A stretch of DNA of 64,000 nt from Hofstenia miamia. Its lineage: Eukaryota; Xenacoelomorpha; Acoela; Hofsteniidae. This document shows positions 45,740-59,049 of this stretch, one piece after another. The DNA lies in assembly GCA_900660155.1 (NCBI GenBank), contig CABFPE010001037.1, forward strand, positions 15,446 through 79,445, in the 5' to 3' direction. Every line of letters starts with the position of its first letter. Positions within the stretch are counted from its first letter, which is position 1. The position numbers and the translations under genes were made by a program. The notes beneath the pieces are model-generated. The model was not told where the DNA came from. It saw only the letters and a list, made by a program, of their open reading frames with translations, and made no database searches.

Positions 45740-46730
45740 GTGGAAATAGCTTTCTAGACTTAGGCAATGCTTTCAATAGTATTTCGCATTTGTTTATTGA
45801 CTTCAATCAAGAAGTAATACTTATAATAGACAGTTTTCTGGTAAGCAAGCAAGCATCAAAGTGTCAAGATTGAAAATGTTTACTCAGATTACCAATTGAT
45901 AACGCGTGGCATCCCATAGTGCTTGGGCCAATTATATTTAATATTTTTATTAATGATATCGTAGATGCAATTAGTAAGTTTCAAATAGTCCAATATGCAG
46001 ATGATACGTGCATTTTTTGTCAATAGTAAAACGATGCTCTTAAAAACTAAGCAATGAATTGATTGAATTAAAACCATGGTTTGACAAAAACGAAATAACC
46101 CTAAATTTTAATAAAACCAACTTTATATTATTGGAATAGCATGCACATTCCAATGCAACATATATCTATATACTTGTACGTAACTAATAATATAACATTA
46201 AACTTTAAGGAATTCTAGAATCTAAAGTAAGAAATTTAGCAGGTTTAAGCTCAAGACTGAAATTAATTAAAAATTGCATTCCACAAGATTTTTTTTAGTT
46301 AATTATACTTATTCAGATATTCATAGAATTTTAAGCTATGGCTCAACTTTGTATAGAAAATTATGAACTTGCCTGGAATCGCATTGATAATGACTAACTG
46401 GACAATTGAAATAATTGCAGACATTCCTCAATTTACGCATGTTATAAATCTGAAAATGAAATTGTATAGTTTTGCAAAATATTTTGCCTCAAATTTTTTC
46501 ACAAAATGATATTTTTCACAATTTAAATTATAATAAAAGATTGCTTTGGAAAAAACTCATTTTTAACCTTGCTTCTGTAATTTTTAATGAATTTCCATTA
46601 CACATTAGATACAAGCAAGAAATACTTAGAGAATTTTAGATTCTCACAGCTTGCTAAAGCAGTTAACAAATGAAATTTGTAGTATTTAGTATTGTAGTTT
46701 AAAACGATTTATTATCGACTACAAAGAAGT
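45740..46730 (+). mobile_element. LINE reverse-transcriptase relic
   Basis: LGNAFNSISH (motif A with D changed to N), VLGPIIFNIFINDIVD and FQIVQYADDTCIF, with YADD intact (about 45990-46015). The C-terminal part is scrambled by stops, with LYSFAKYFASNFF near 46470. Truncated at its 5' end. Confidence 0.8.
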
Positions 46731-46879
46731 AGTAGTTGTAGCATTATTTATTGAACCTGGTGTAAAAAAATAAGTTTTGACCACAATATGAACACAAAAT
46801 TAGTGATTAAGGTATTTTGAACAGAAAAATGAATTGATTTCTGCATATTTCCAAATTGGATTTTTCCATAGCAAAGTGG

Positions 46880-47530
46880 GTTGAGAAACGTAACTGCCGG
46901 AAGATTAGATCATTTATTGGATGATCCGAGGTTAATGCTTTCTGAAACAATGTAAAAGCTTTGACATTGCTTATACTTTATAATGATATTCCCTGAAGAT
47001 GAACACTACGATACATTCGGCCCTGTTAGAAATTATCTGAAGTATTATAATATTTAAGCATTCCGGCAATACGACAAACAGCAGAACAGTACTCCAAAAT
47101 GCGACAGATAGTTGCTTGAAAACTAATATTGAGTTTTCTAGCTTCAAAAAATTTGTGTAATATGATGAGTTCATGTAATAGTTGGTATTTTTTCACGCAA
47201 CATAGTCAATGTAACAGTTCAATTTCAGATTTTAAGACAACCACAGAACACATATTTTGATGTACGATACGATTTCAAGAACGTCGGAAAAAACTGTCTA
47301 TACTTAGGAAAGTCATCATTGGTTTAAATTTACCAACGTTAATACGCATGTTATTCCCATTATTCCAAGTGAATAAACTATTCAATTCATTTCAAAAAAC
47401 GATGAATAAATTGCGTAGTAATCTAGATGTCTTCAGCATATTTGAAAATTGAATTACTGGCAATGCTAGGTTTTAAATCGCTTAGGAATTTAAAGAAAAG
47501 GAGAGGTCAGTAGTATAAATCCGAGTCTAT
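46880..47530 (-). mobile_element. LINE (Jockey-like) RT relic, minus strand
   Basis: Minus-strand blocks: PLLFFKFLSDLKPSI, IFKYAEDI (motif C with E), LFTWNNGNNMRINVGKFKPM, and KLNISFQATICRILEYCSAV (the RSILEYxSxVW block). Frame changes and stops throughout. Confidence 0.65.
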
Positions 47531-47784
47531 TACTTGGACATTTGACTTTTTGACCTTGGCGGGGATGTCTGGTGTAGCTATGATGTTTTTGTGCACTTTG
47601 GCCGTCTGTCTATCGCTGACGTCATTTGGAATATATTTTTTTGTTGGCAAACAATTTTGTTTGCAGTCTATTGTTTAAAATATAAGCAATTTTTTTATAC
47701 ATAGAGCTTGAGGAATTTTCAAATTCCCATGAAATTAGGATTGTTGCAATCTATTGTTCAAAATGTAACATTTTTATAAACATT

Positions 47785-50700
47785 AAATATATATGTCAAT
47801 TGAAAAAATAAAAACTTTTTTTAAAAAATGTAATCGATTAATATTTTTTAAGTAAAAATAATATTTAAAATAAATACATGCTTTCACAGACGCATACTCT
47901 CATCATACAGAGAAAACGAACACTTATAAATAACAAATTGATTTACAAAGAAATTCTAAAATGATGATAAAATTCATATAATGATTCATCTACAGTTCAA
48001 TGAACAATGATAATATTCGTCATAACTTCATGTTGGGATGGGAATGCTGTAGGAAACATACGCAATGTGTATTTGCACGTTATGAATTTCACACGGTAGT
48101 ATCTAAATTAATGATTAATAAACAAGTCAAACGAGGTGATAGATCACAGTGTAAAACACATGACAATTAAAATAAATTCAATTATAAATATGTATTAACA
48201 AACAAACGACGCTTCTATTTATGATAAAGTATATAATTCATTTAATATCGGACAGCAAATTCGCAGAAATTCGTTAAAATAAAATTAATTACGTTTTTAA
48301 AAGAAATATCTATAAAACTAAATGGAAATAATATTGCAAAAAGCGTNTCGTTTCTGTTAAGTAGTATACCAAGACAATCAATGCAATGCAAGTATGTCTA
48401 TATATACATTTATCATATTTATCATTTACATAGACAAAAACATTGGATATATTCAGGAACAAACTTATTATTCTGCCTAGTATACATTTGGTAGAGAAAC
48501 ATTTGAAGGTCATACATTTTTGCAGCATCAAAATCATTGGTTTTAAATAGTATTTTAGATTAAATATATATTGGTTATTGTTTTTTTAGCAAGCCATCTC
48601 TAAGAAATTTCATTTAATTGACATCTTATACACAATACATTATTATTCTGCATTTTACAAAAAATTTAGAAATAATAATATTTGACTTAAGCCATAATGA
48701 TCAATATGTAATCATTAATTAAAAAATACATAAGAGTAAAAATTTAGGAATGATAAGAATAATAAAACTCCATACTTTTAGTTGAAATATTTTAAGAATT
48801 GCAGTATAAACTTCAAATTGTAAGATTAACAAAAAATTTGCTGTATAATTTTTTCCATTAATCTTCGAAGTCATCTATCAGAAAAATAGCTTCACAAAAA
48901 TGTGGGAATCTCACTAAAAAAGAGTAAATCTCTATTAAAAATTATTGGATAAAATCACGATACACACTTATAACTGGATGGTTCTGAAGCACTTAGTATG
49001 ATTCTTTCATCAAAACTATTTCTAAAAAATGAAGTGCTTTTTAATATAGTTAACGTGTTTATCAAAAGGGATTCACAAATATTTGGTTTTTGTTATATAA
49101 TTGAAAATTTATTATTGTTAGTGCAAGTGATTGCTCTCAAAATCCACAGCAGCTTGACTTGAATAAAATTGTATTCATTTGGAATAATTGAGCTAAGTAT
49201 TTCATTGTTAATATTTTTATAGAAAAAGAAATTTGGAACTTTGTTTAATACATGAAATATTTTAAAAGAACATTTCAAATAACCACCTTAGTAAAATAAA
49301 GGATGCCATGATCATCTAGAATATGATGTTTGTTAATTTTCAAATTCTTCATTTAAATGCTAAAATATGCAGAATAGAGGGAGTTTTATTTTTAGAAACA
49401 GCTTTAGGAATATGTGTCAAAATGATCTAGCGCCAATAATGTCATAGGTGGTTAGAAAATATCTTGTGGTAGAAATTAAGAAATTAGAGGCCAGATTAAG
49501 ATACAATTTTGCAAATGAAAATGCTCTATATTTCATTTTCTTTAAGCCAATCTGGCAATTCCATGATAATGGTAACAAGAAATTGGCAAAAGCATGATTT
49601 CTCATTACTCCATCTTTGATTGATTCCAATGAGCTGACATTGCTAAAATAGTATTAAATCTTATGTTTGAAATTTAATGGCCTGCTTTTAGATGGAGAAA
49701 TATTGTATTTTTATAATCAAAGTGCTCTTTAATTTAGTTTAAGAACATTGTGCATCAACTTCACATTTCTAAACAGTTGTGTTCTAAAGATTCCAATAGC
49801 TGGTGTTTAACTGATTGATCTCCTTTGTTCGGACATTGAAGATAGTCCAATATTCTATTGAAAGCCAGTACTCCTTATGGAAGAGCCTTTTCTATTGTAC
49901 TCCAGTAAGGCAAATGGAAAATGATTCTTTTAAACAAAATCTTGAGTTATGTTGATACTACTGTCAGAATAGTTTAACATTTGAAGTATGAAATGAGATG
50001 ATATATTTATTCGTGCTAAAAAATTTTCCAGCATTTCTTAGAGTGAAATGCTAATTGATTTGACCAGAGAGTAGCTTCTCTACAATTTTGATAATGGGTG
50101 GTTAGCTAAAATAATGCAAACATTTGAACATATTTATCCAGTAGCCCAATATCAATTATTTTTGTTGAGAACCCCGATTAGTAGTAAGAGACTGCGGCAA
50201 TCCTGTCTCTATGGGACACACTCAAGTTCTTGTAACAACTACGACTATTTGCCATGTGTAAATGGACTGATTCTATTGGACGCCATCTAGTGTCAAAATA
50301 TTTTTGACAAAACTAAATTGAGCAAATGAATTTTTTGACAAAATTTTTATTTTTGATTGCTAGGATTTGGGCAAAGTGATATAATTAATGACAAGAAATG
50401 TTTTTTTGGCAAAATTAAACAAATACATTGCTNAAATATATATGTCAATTGAAAAAATAAAAACTTTTTTTAAAAAATGTAATCGATTAATATTTTTTAA
50501 GTAAAAATAATATTTAAAATAAATACATGCTTTCACAGACGCATACTCTCATCATACAGAGAAAACGAACACTTATAAATAACAAATTGATTTACAAAGA
50601 AATTCTAAAATGATGATAAAATTCATATAATGATTCATCTACAGTTCAATGAACAATGATAATATTCGTCATAACTTCATGTTGGGATGGGAATGCTGTA

Positions 50701-50995
50701 GGAAACATACGCAATGTGTATTTGCACGTTATGAATTTCACACGGTAGTATCTAAATTAATGATTAATAAACAAGTCAAACGAGGTGATAGATCACAGTG
50801 TAAAACACATGACAATTAAAATAAATTCAATTATAAATATGTATTAACAAACAAACGACGCTTCTATTTATGATAAAGTATATAATTCATTTAATATCGG
50901 ACAGCAAATTCGCAGAAATTCGTTAAAATAAAATTAATTACGTTTTTAAAAGAAATATCTATAAAACTAAATGGAAATAATATTGCAAAAAGCGT
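47785..50995. repeat. 562-bp duplicate pair (47785-48346 and 50434-50995) flanking a separate contig
   Basis: The two copies look identical. Copy 1 ends at an n (48347) and copy 2 starts right after an n (50433). The intervening 48348-50432 is thus a separate contig placed between two contigs that overlap each other. A scaffolding artefact is likely; true duplication is less so. Confidence 0.88.
48348..50432. other. Contig with no recognised gene
   Basis: AT-rich, with small minus-strand open frames at 49093-49278 and 49417-49629 that show no clear family (leucine- and asparagine-rich). Its position in the scaffold is doubtful. Confidence 0.45.
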
Positions 50996-53205
50996 TAAGA
51001 ATCAAAACAATATGTGAGATTTAATTATAAAACTATCTTACCAAAAAGTTTAAAATCTTTCATGGTAGTTGTCTTTCTTTCAGCAATGTGAAATTCCATT
51101 ATGCTGCTATGTGTACAAAGTTGTACTTCTTCACAGACGAGCTCAACATTACGTGGTTTTATCTATTCCCATTGTTCAAGTGTCAGAATGTATCCAATCG
51201 TAAAGATTGTTATCTACCAAACATGAAATTCAAATCACTTTAACAATTATCACAATTAAATAAAACACTTTCAAATCATATAATACTAGAATTTTTTTAC
51301 AAGTTGGAAAACAATCTCAATTATTATTACAATATGTTTTTCCCAATTTATACTCTAATGTAAATGAAAGATGCTACAAAACTAAAATATTAATAAAGTA
51401 AAACGATTTATCAATCACCGTCTATAGTTGAAATGAAATAAATACTTTTTCAATACATTTTTCTCGTTGGATTCAAGAATAAAATAATTGCAAGTAGGAA
51501 TTTTTATATGAAACCTTTCAAGATTGTTGATAGCATGTTTTGTTATTTATATTAGTATCGTAAATTGGTTGTTAACATTTATTGTTACACATATATACAA
51601 AACGTTTAAAAATATTTATTTTATATTTTAAGAAATTGCTTACATTTTAAAATTTCATCGGTGTCTTTTATATTAAGAATTAAATAAATACAGGGTCTAT
51701 GACTTTTCAACGTTTGTAGACTTACATTTTATTCCGACGTTTTTCTTTCTTTGAGTTTACATGGTCTGACTTTTCCACGTTTGTAGACTTAAATTTTTTT
51801 CCGACGTTTTTTCTTTCTTTGAGTTTACATCGTCTGACTTGTCCACGTTTGTAGACTTACATTTTTTTGACGTCAATCCTTTCTTTCAGTACTGATATAC
51901 ATTTAATTTTTGCATTTGTATGCGTGAATTCAACTGATCATACACATTAATACGACTAATCTTTATTGTAAATTCAGATTTTATTTTCGTATTTTAAGAA
52001 TGAATGGTTTTGTTATTTAATATCGCATAGAAATATAAATTTTAAGACATTCTACAAATCAATGATTGTTAAAGTACTTGCAGTTGTATAATAGTTTATG
52101 AATTTTAAAATACAAACTTTATAAATACTGAGAAAAAGTATATATTTCAATACATTGAATACAATCAATGTTTAACAAAGGTTTGCATTGTTTCACAGAA
52201 AGTACATGTGGTTAAAATTAAATATTTATTAGTTTTTACATAATAATAAGTTGTTTGCTTTTCCAAATAGTATTAAACGTTTATGAGATGTTCTCACAAC
52301 AAATAAATACCTCGGCTTGACCCAAAGTGCATTAACGTAAAAAATGATCATGTTTATACTCTGTCAAAATAAAAAATTGTATGCATTTCCAAACGCTCAT
52401 GAGATGCAGAATCCTGAGAAAATTAGATAATTACGCACGTATTGTATAAACCTTGAAGAAAAGGAATATAAAAATGATTGCTAACATTATTCCTAACTTG
52501 TGAATTTATGGATTGATCTACAAAGCGGAAGAGTGAAACTCCAAACTTTTAAACTAAAAACAAAACGCTTTCAATGCTGTACACAGCTTTACAATGATAA
52601 AATTGTTAACATTTGCATTTTTCTTCAGTCAATGAGTAATTTTTGATAACCGCAAAGGAATACATAACGCCATTTCAAAAGCGAATTAATTAGATGTCAT
52701 GAAACTCGCAAAACATTTTTAATTATTAAAAGACTAACAATTTAAGTTGTTTTTTGATTTATTTTCTTTACGATGCTTTCACATTGATGAGTGATTAGAA
52801 ATAATTTTCAAATTTTCAACGAGTTTAAAACAAATTTTTGTTAGCAAAGATATTAAACGCGTACAAAAATTACGAATTTTTATATTAATTCGTAGTCATA
52901 TGAAACAAAGTTAGTCATATTAACTTATTAAAATGCAAAAATAGTTTACATTGTTGACTAAATTCACCACTTGAATCGTTGTAAAAACTGAATAATGCTA
53001 AAATGAAGATATCTTTACGTCATAGGCATTGAACCAAATGCATGACAGTATTAGTATAAACTTTCAAAAACGAGAAAGAAGACGTACATACACTTAAATT
53101 CAACTATTCGTTATTGTATATTCAGATTTTTTCCGTATTTTAAAGAGTTAATTGTTTTGTTTTTTGGTTTTTTTAATATCACACGTAAATGTCCATTTTA
53201 AGGCA
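50996..53205. other. Non-coding stretch with a minisatellite
   Basis: No gene is recognised. At 51697-51900 a unit of 67-68 bp (gacttttccacgtttgtaga, then ttccgacgttttttctttct) is repeated three times in tandem with small changes. Confidence 0.6.
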
Positions 53206-53210
53206 TTCTA

Positions 53211-53303
53211 TGTTATTACGTTAACATATAAAACAACTATGATAATGTCAACTTTGTAATCTTTCCTCGCACCTCTTTACAACTATAATTTAATATAATC
53301 ACA
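53211..53303 (-). repeat. 3' LTR of the gypsy fossil (93 bp)
   Basis: Matches 61743-61835 over its whole length with about eight differences. Bordered outside by ttcta and inside by a purine tract (minus strand aaatgggaaga). Confidence 0.88.
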
Positions 53304-55782
53304 TTCTTCCCATTTTAAGATATAAATTTCACATTAATTTTTTTAAGCTTTGACAAATGTCCGGCACCTTCATAATTATATAATTCTGCAGTAGATGGAC
53401 TTAATATTTTTTAACCGTATAGATCTTCTTTTTCCAAGGACTTTTTAAACCTTGTGATAAAAATTCCTTTAATAATACTTTATTGTTAATCATTATTAGT
53501 CGTTTCTGATAAAATGTGTCTGGCCCATCAATACAAAGATTACTTTGGTAATTTAAAAATTTTCTTATTGAATCGAATGTTTCTTTAAGTCCTCATGTTC
53601 ATTTGTAAATTTCGTTGGCCAATCACTTGTTATTGTAGGTGTAAAACCAAAAAGTAGTTCAAAAGGCGAAAATCCAGTTGAATTAGGAATTGCTCTATAT
53701 GAAAATACTTCAGCAGGTAAATTATCAACCCAATTTTCACTGCAAAATCTTAACCTTTCTTTTAATGTACGATGAAATCGTTCAATGCAGCCATCTGACT
53801 GGGGATGATATGGCGTCGTCTTTAATTTTTTAATTCCAACCAATCGTAATAATTGTTTAAATACATTGCTTTCAAATTGGCTACCTTGGTCTGACAAAAT
53901 TGATATTGGAGGTATATATTTATAAACCCAATGCTTTAAGAATACCGACGCAATGGTTTGAGTTGTAAAATTAGTCATTGGGATTTCTTCAGCCCATCTT
54001 GGGAAATGATCTTCCATTGTCAAAATATACCTTATCCCCTGCATACATTAAGAGGATCAACGAGATCAATAGCAACAAATTCTAAAGGCCCTGGTTTTGG
54101 TAGCTTTTGCATACTCTTGCTTTTATTTCACCATATTTTTTATAAACTGCACCCTCCTGATTTTGAACAAAATTGGTTAATATCAGTATACATTTTATAC
54201 CACCAATAATGTTGTTTCAAAGCATATAGAACTTTTTAATAATTAAAATGTCCTAAATCATTGTGATAAGTTTTCAAAATTGAATCATCCTCTTGTTGGT
54301 CTATGAAATCATCTTCCTTTTGAATAACATTTACACGACGTGATAACGCATTTGTATTCAATGTTCTTGGCCTATATCATAATTTCATATTAAATTCATC
54401 AATACGACATAACCATTTCTTTAAACGACTTGATATTTTCATCGATGTTCTTGCGCCTAGTAAAGGTTTATGGTCAGTATAAGCTGTAAATTTTCTTCCA
54501 TACAAATACGCATTAAAATATAATGAACCCCAAAAAAGTGCAAAACCTTCTCATTCTTTCTGATGCAGACAGTATTTTACTAGCAAATCCAATCCGCTTC
54601 CCTTCTTGAGACAAAACAGCTCCAATTGCATTACCTGAAGCATTAGTATGTAGTAGAAAAGGTTTTGTAAAATTGGAAATATTAACAAAGTTGGATGAAT
54701 TAAAGCCTTTTTTATCTGCTCCAATGTTTTCACAGAATTTTCATCAAAAACAAAATTTTCCTGATCTTTAGTTTTTGTAAATTTAATTAATGGTTCAGTA
54801 ATTTCAGAATATCCTTTTATATAACGTCTATAATAATTTGAAAGTTCTAAAAATCGTCTTAAGTCTTTTAATGATTTTGGAATTGGCCAATTCTTTATTA
54901 TATTTTGTTTAGAAGAATCTGGTAATATGCTTTCAACTGATATGACATGGCCAAGAAAATGTAAAGACTTCTTAATAAATTCACATTTATTTATATTAGT
55001 TTTCAAATTATATCTATCTAATCGTTCTAAGACCAAATTGACGTGATCATCTAAAGTTTTAGAGAATATAACAATGTCATTGATATGTTGAATGGAAAAA
55101 TCCTCCAACCCCAACAAAACCCGTTGCATTAAACGATTGAATGTTGCAGGTGCATTTATAAGGCCAAATGGCATAACATTAAAATGATACAATTTGTTTT
55201 CAAATGAAAAGGCAGTATACTGTTTTGATTTATCGTCTAACTGAACTTGCCAATAACCTGATGCAAAATCCAATTTTGTAAAATATTTTGAACCACCAAT
55301 TCGATCCAACGATTCATCTACCAAAGGCACACGATATGAGTCTTTTCAAGTAACAGAATTTAATTCACGAAAATCTACACAAAATCGGCAAGTGTTATTT
55401 CTCTATTTACCAAAAGAAATGGCGATGACCAAGAAGAATCACTTGGACTTATCATTCCTTTATTTAACATACTACTAACAGAAGAAGAAGAAAAATCTTA
55501 TATTCAGAAATTGTTTAACAATAAATAGAAATACTGATAACAAATTCTGAAAGCGTCAAGAAAGTAATACAAAATTAAACAAAAAAAGAAACCAACAAAT
55601 ATTTCCAAATAAAAAGTGGTTAACTTGGGCTATGAGGATTGCTAGTTTCTATTAATAGAGTAATCAGGATTATAAAATTTATAACCTCGCCATTTCAGTT
55701 TTTTTATTATAAGTGCAAAAATATTTTTTAATATCCATTTTAAGGTTTTTTAATCTACTTATTTGTTTAATATATTTTGTAA

Positions 55783-57188
55783 TTAATTCCACATATTTAT
55801 AGATGTGCTTAGAAATAATTTTTTCATTATTTGCTTCTTATACCTAATAGGTTCAATTATGTGTGTTCTTTTATTTTGTTTATTGACTAATTTTGCAGCA
55901 AGAAAGTAATGTGGGAAAGTATTGTTAACTATTTTGAAGAACGTCATTAAAACATTTCTATGGATGTAACATTGCGGATGTAGAAATAATTTTGAAATTT
56001 TTCTGTATTCATTATTCTTATTAAAGCTATGATTATTTACTGCTACTTTGATAGCCAAATTTAGTTGTACTTGGTATTTCCTGAGAAATTTTTGGTTTAT
56101 ATCTGTGTAGAATATATTGGCATAGTTAAAATGACTTAATATTAGAGCATATATTAATTGGATTTTTGCTTTAGTTGGAAGTTTTTGAGAAATTGAGTTA
56201 ATTGCCTTAATCGATATGGCCATTTTTCTAATAACATGATTTAGTTGCCTTCAAAATTTAGATTTATGTCAAAAATTATTCCGAGGTACTTAAAAGACTC
56301 AACCTGTTTTATTTGAATGCCATTGAAATTAAGTTTGTATTTTGAAGTATCAGTAGATTTAGTTTTTGATTTAACAATACAGAATTGAGTTTTTAGTGGA
56401 TTTACTCTTAGTTTTATAAAAGCCAAATATTTCACAAGAGAAGCACAGTTTGTTTCGAGAGTTTGAACCGCTTTTTCGGGAAATTTATTGTAATGAAATA
56501 ATATTGTGTCACTTGCATATTGTATAACGTCACATGTTACTTGCTAGGACAAATCATTTATGTAAATATTAAATAATAATGGACCCAAAATTATACCCTG
56601 AGGAAAACAATTTTTAGTGCTTACCCTATCTGAAAAAGATTCATTAATTTTAAATCTTTGCATGTGATTGTCTAAGTAACTGGAGATAAGACCTATGCTG
56701 TCATTAGAAAAACCTAGAAATTTAACTTTTTGTAGTAAGATACTGCGGTCTATGGAATCGAAAGCTTTCAAGAGATCTAAGCAAGCAATTGCTGAGGATT
56801 CATTATCATTTATTGTTGATCGCCATTTTTCTGTAGCTTGTATTAAAGCGTCGCTCGTAGAAATACCTTTACGAAAACCATATTGTGTTTTGGAGTAGAG
56901 ATCACGTTTACAAAGATGCTCGTTAATTTGTTTAAAAAGAATTCGTTCAAAAATTTTGCTGATTGGAGAAGTGATCGAAATGGGTCTATAATTTTCGCAA
57001 TCTTCGGGATCATTTCTTTTAAATAATGGTGTTATATTTGCCAATTTTAATTCATCTGGAAAAAAGGAGTGTTTTATACAATTATTTAAAATGTAGCATA
57101 TTGGTTCAGCTATTAAGTCACCTGAGAGTTTTAGGAACCACGTTGGTATTAGAGAGGGTCTACTGGATTTATTTTTTAAACATTGCAT
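55783..57188 (-). pseudogene. CR1-like LINE ORF2, reverse transcriptase and C-terminus
   Basis: KSSRPSLIPTWFLKLSG, LANITPLFKRNDPEDCENYR (fingers), CLDLLKAFDSIDRSIL (motif A), FPQGIILGPLLFNIYINDL (motif B; SxGVPQG reads NCFPQG). Motif C reads QYASDTILF at about 56530-56505: the first catalytic Asp is changed, YASD for YADD, with a stop before it. The thumb has FKYLGIIFDINLNF (56300-56250). The C-terminus (56223-55783) has LIYALILSHFNYANIFY and HRNVLMTFFKIVN. Confidence 0.82.
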
Positions 57189-57219
57189 CGACTTTATGAT
57201 TTCATATTTTGTTGCAAAA

Positions 57220-57822
57220 NNNNNNNNNNNNNNNNNNNNNNNNNNNNNNNNNNNNNNNNNNNNNNNNNNNNNNNNNNNNNNNNNNNNNNNNNNNNNNNNN
57301 NNNNNNNNNNNNNNNNNNNNNNNNNNNNNNNNNNNNNNNNNNNNNNNNNNNNNNNNNNNNNNNNNNNNNNNNNNNNNNNNNNNNNNNNNNNNNNNNNNNN
57401 NNNNNNNNNNNNNNNNNNNNNNNNNNNNNNNNNNNNNNNNNNNNNNNNNNNNNNNNNNNNNNNNNNNNNNNNNNNNNNNNNNNNNNNNNNNNNNNNNNNN
57501 NNNNNNNNNNNNNNNNNNNNNNNNNNNNNNNNNNNNNNNNNNNNNNNNNNNNNNNNNNNNNNNNNNNNNNNNNNNNNNNNNNNNNNNNNNNNNNNNNNNN
57601 NNNNNNNNNNNNNNNNNNNNNNNNNNNNNNNNNNNNNNNNNNNNNNNNNNNNNNNNNNNNNNNNNNNNNNNNNNNNNNNNNNNNNNNNNNNNNNNNNNNN
57701 NNNNNNNNNNNNNNNNNNNNNNNNNNNNNNNNNNNNNNNNNNNNNNNNNNNNNNNNNNNNNNNNNNNNNNNNNNNNNNNNNNNNNNNNNNNNNNNNNNNN
57801 NNNNNNNNNNNNNNNNNNNNNN
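57220..57822. other. Assembly gap (603 N) inside the LINE ORF2
   Basis: N run between the endonuclease and RT parts; open frames through it have no meaning. Confidence 0.99.
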
Positions 57823-57827
57823 TAGAA

Positions 57828-58910
57828 TCAATCCATGAAACATAATTTTGAGTTTTTGGAACATTCGGATGAATGAATATATTTTTCTGGGCTGCATATA
57901 TCCAAATAAAAAAGTAAAGTTTTTGTAAAATGTGATAGCATTTCATTAGATGTTAATGATGAATATATGGAATTCCAGTTTTCGATTTTTAAATACTGTC
58001 GAAGTTTTTCGACATTTTCTGTTGATTTTTCTCGTATTTTATCCACGATTTATAGGGTTTACAAACTTTTAGAATATTCGAATCATTAGCTATAAGGCAG
58101 TGATCCGAGTATGGACATTCAAAACAAAAATAATTATAAGACGAAGCATTTTCTGATATCATGAAAAAGTCAATAAGCGTTTTACTATTAGCAGAAATTC
58201 TAGAAGGAATTGTTTTATTTATTAGTGAAATATTGAAAGTATTGAGAAAATTGTCAAGCTTACTTTTTTCGTTATTGTTTAGAAGATTTACATCTTCCAG
58301 TCTCCCATTACCATTATATTCGTGTTATAACTCAGAGCAGTAGAAAATTCATCTTCCAATTGTAAGAAAAAAATATTTATATAAGTTTTATTTGGGCAAT
58401 AAGAGATATTTAATAATTGACTATTAAAAATTTTTCTGGGTTTCGAATTTCACCCCAAAGACTTTCATAAGTTGAATGTTTTGCTATATCTGTCCTAAGT
58501 TTAGGTCTAAGTATTTTAGGTATTAAAAACATGACACCACCTCCTTTTGTCTTATTAAAATGAAAGTTTGGATTTCTGTCCTTTCTAAATATATTAAATT
58601 TTGAGTTATCGATTGACCAGGACGAATTGAAAATATCATTTGTAAACCAGGTTTCACTTATGCCCAGAATAAAGTTTGAATCCAGTTCAGAAATGAATTG
58701 TCTAAATTCCGAATTTTTTATTGAGAGATTCTGAAAATTTATGTGAATATATTTAAAAGAATTAGTTGAATGCATTATGTTTGCCCATTCTGAGTATTCA
58801 TAAATATTATCAGCTTTGGAAGGCCCGGGATTAATCTCGATGCCGGATATTAGTAACATTATTGTTAGTACTTGAAAGTAGAATAATGAATGTTTTGTTG
58901 TTTTAATCAA
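57828..58910 (-). pseudogene. CR1-like LINE ORF2, N-terminal 2A-like motif and endonuclease
   Basis: Starts MIKTTKHSLFYFQVLTIMLL and runs into ISGIEINPGP, a 2A-like (stop-go) motif lacking the usual Asp (GDIExNPGP). Then come KYIHINFQNLSIKN and LGISETWFTNDI (APE endonuclease, with the catalytic Glu in SETW) and GGGVMFLI. The first frame ends at 58410; the C-terminal endonuclease side reads at 58046-57828 before the N gap. Hydrophobic residues before the 2A-like motif match the signal-like leaders of ORF2 in sea-urchin CR1 elements. Confidence 0.75.
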
Positions 58911-59049
58911 AATCCATTTTTTTTAAATATTTTGCATGTATTCATGCTGTTTCTTAAATTATGTTTATATATAGGTAAGGTTTCTCTAACACAGGTAATA
59001 TTGAATTTTGAGTTAAGAATAATTTAAATTAAATGTATGATAGAGAGAG

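Noticed and set aside
49093-49629. Possible leucine-rich-repeat remnant on the minus strand
   Set aside because: Leucine and asparagine spacing is too irregular; AT-rich chance is likelier.
47785-50995. True segmental duplication
   Set aside because: Both borders coincide with single n marks and the copies look identical, so assembly overlap is the simpler explanation.
57183-57946. Open frames of 209-250 codons on both strands
   Set aside because: They consist almost wholly of the N gap at 57220-57822.
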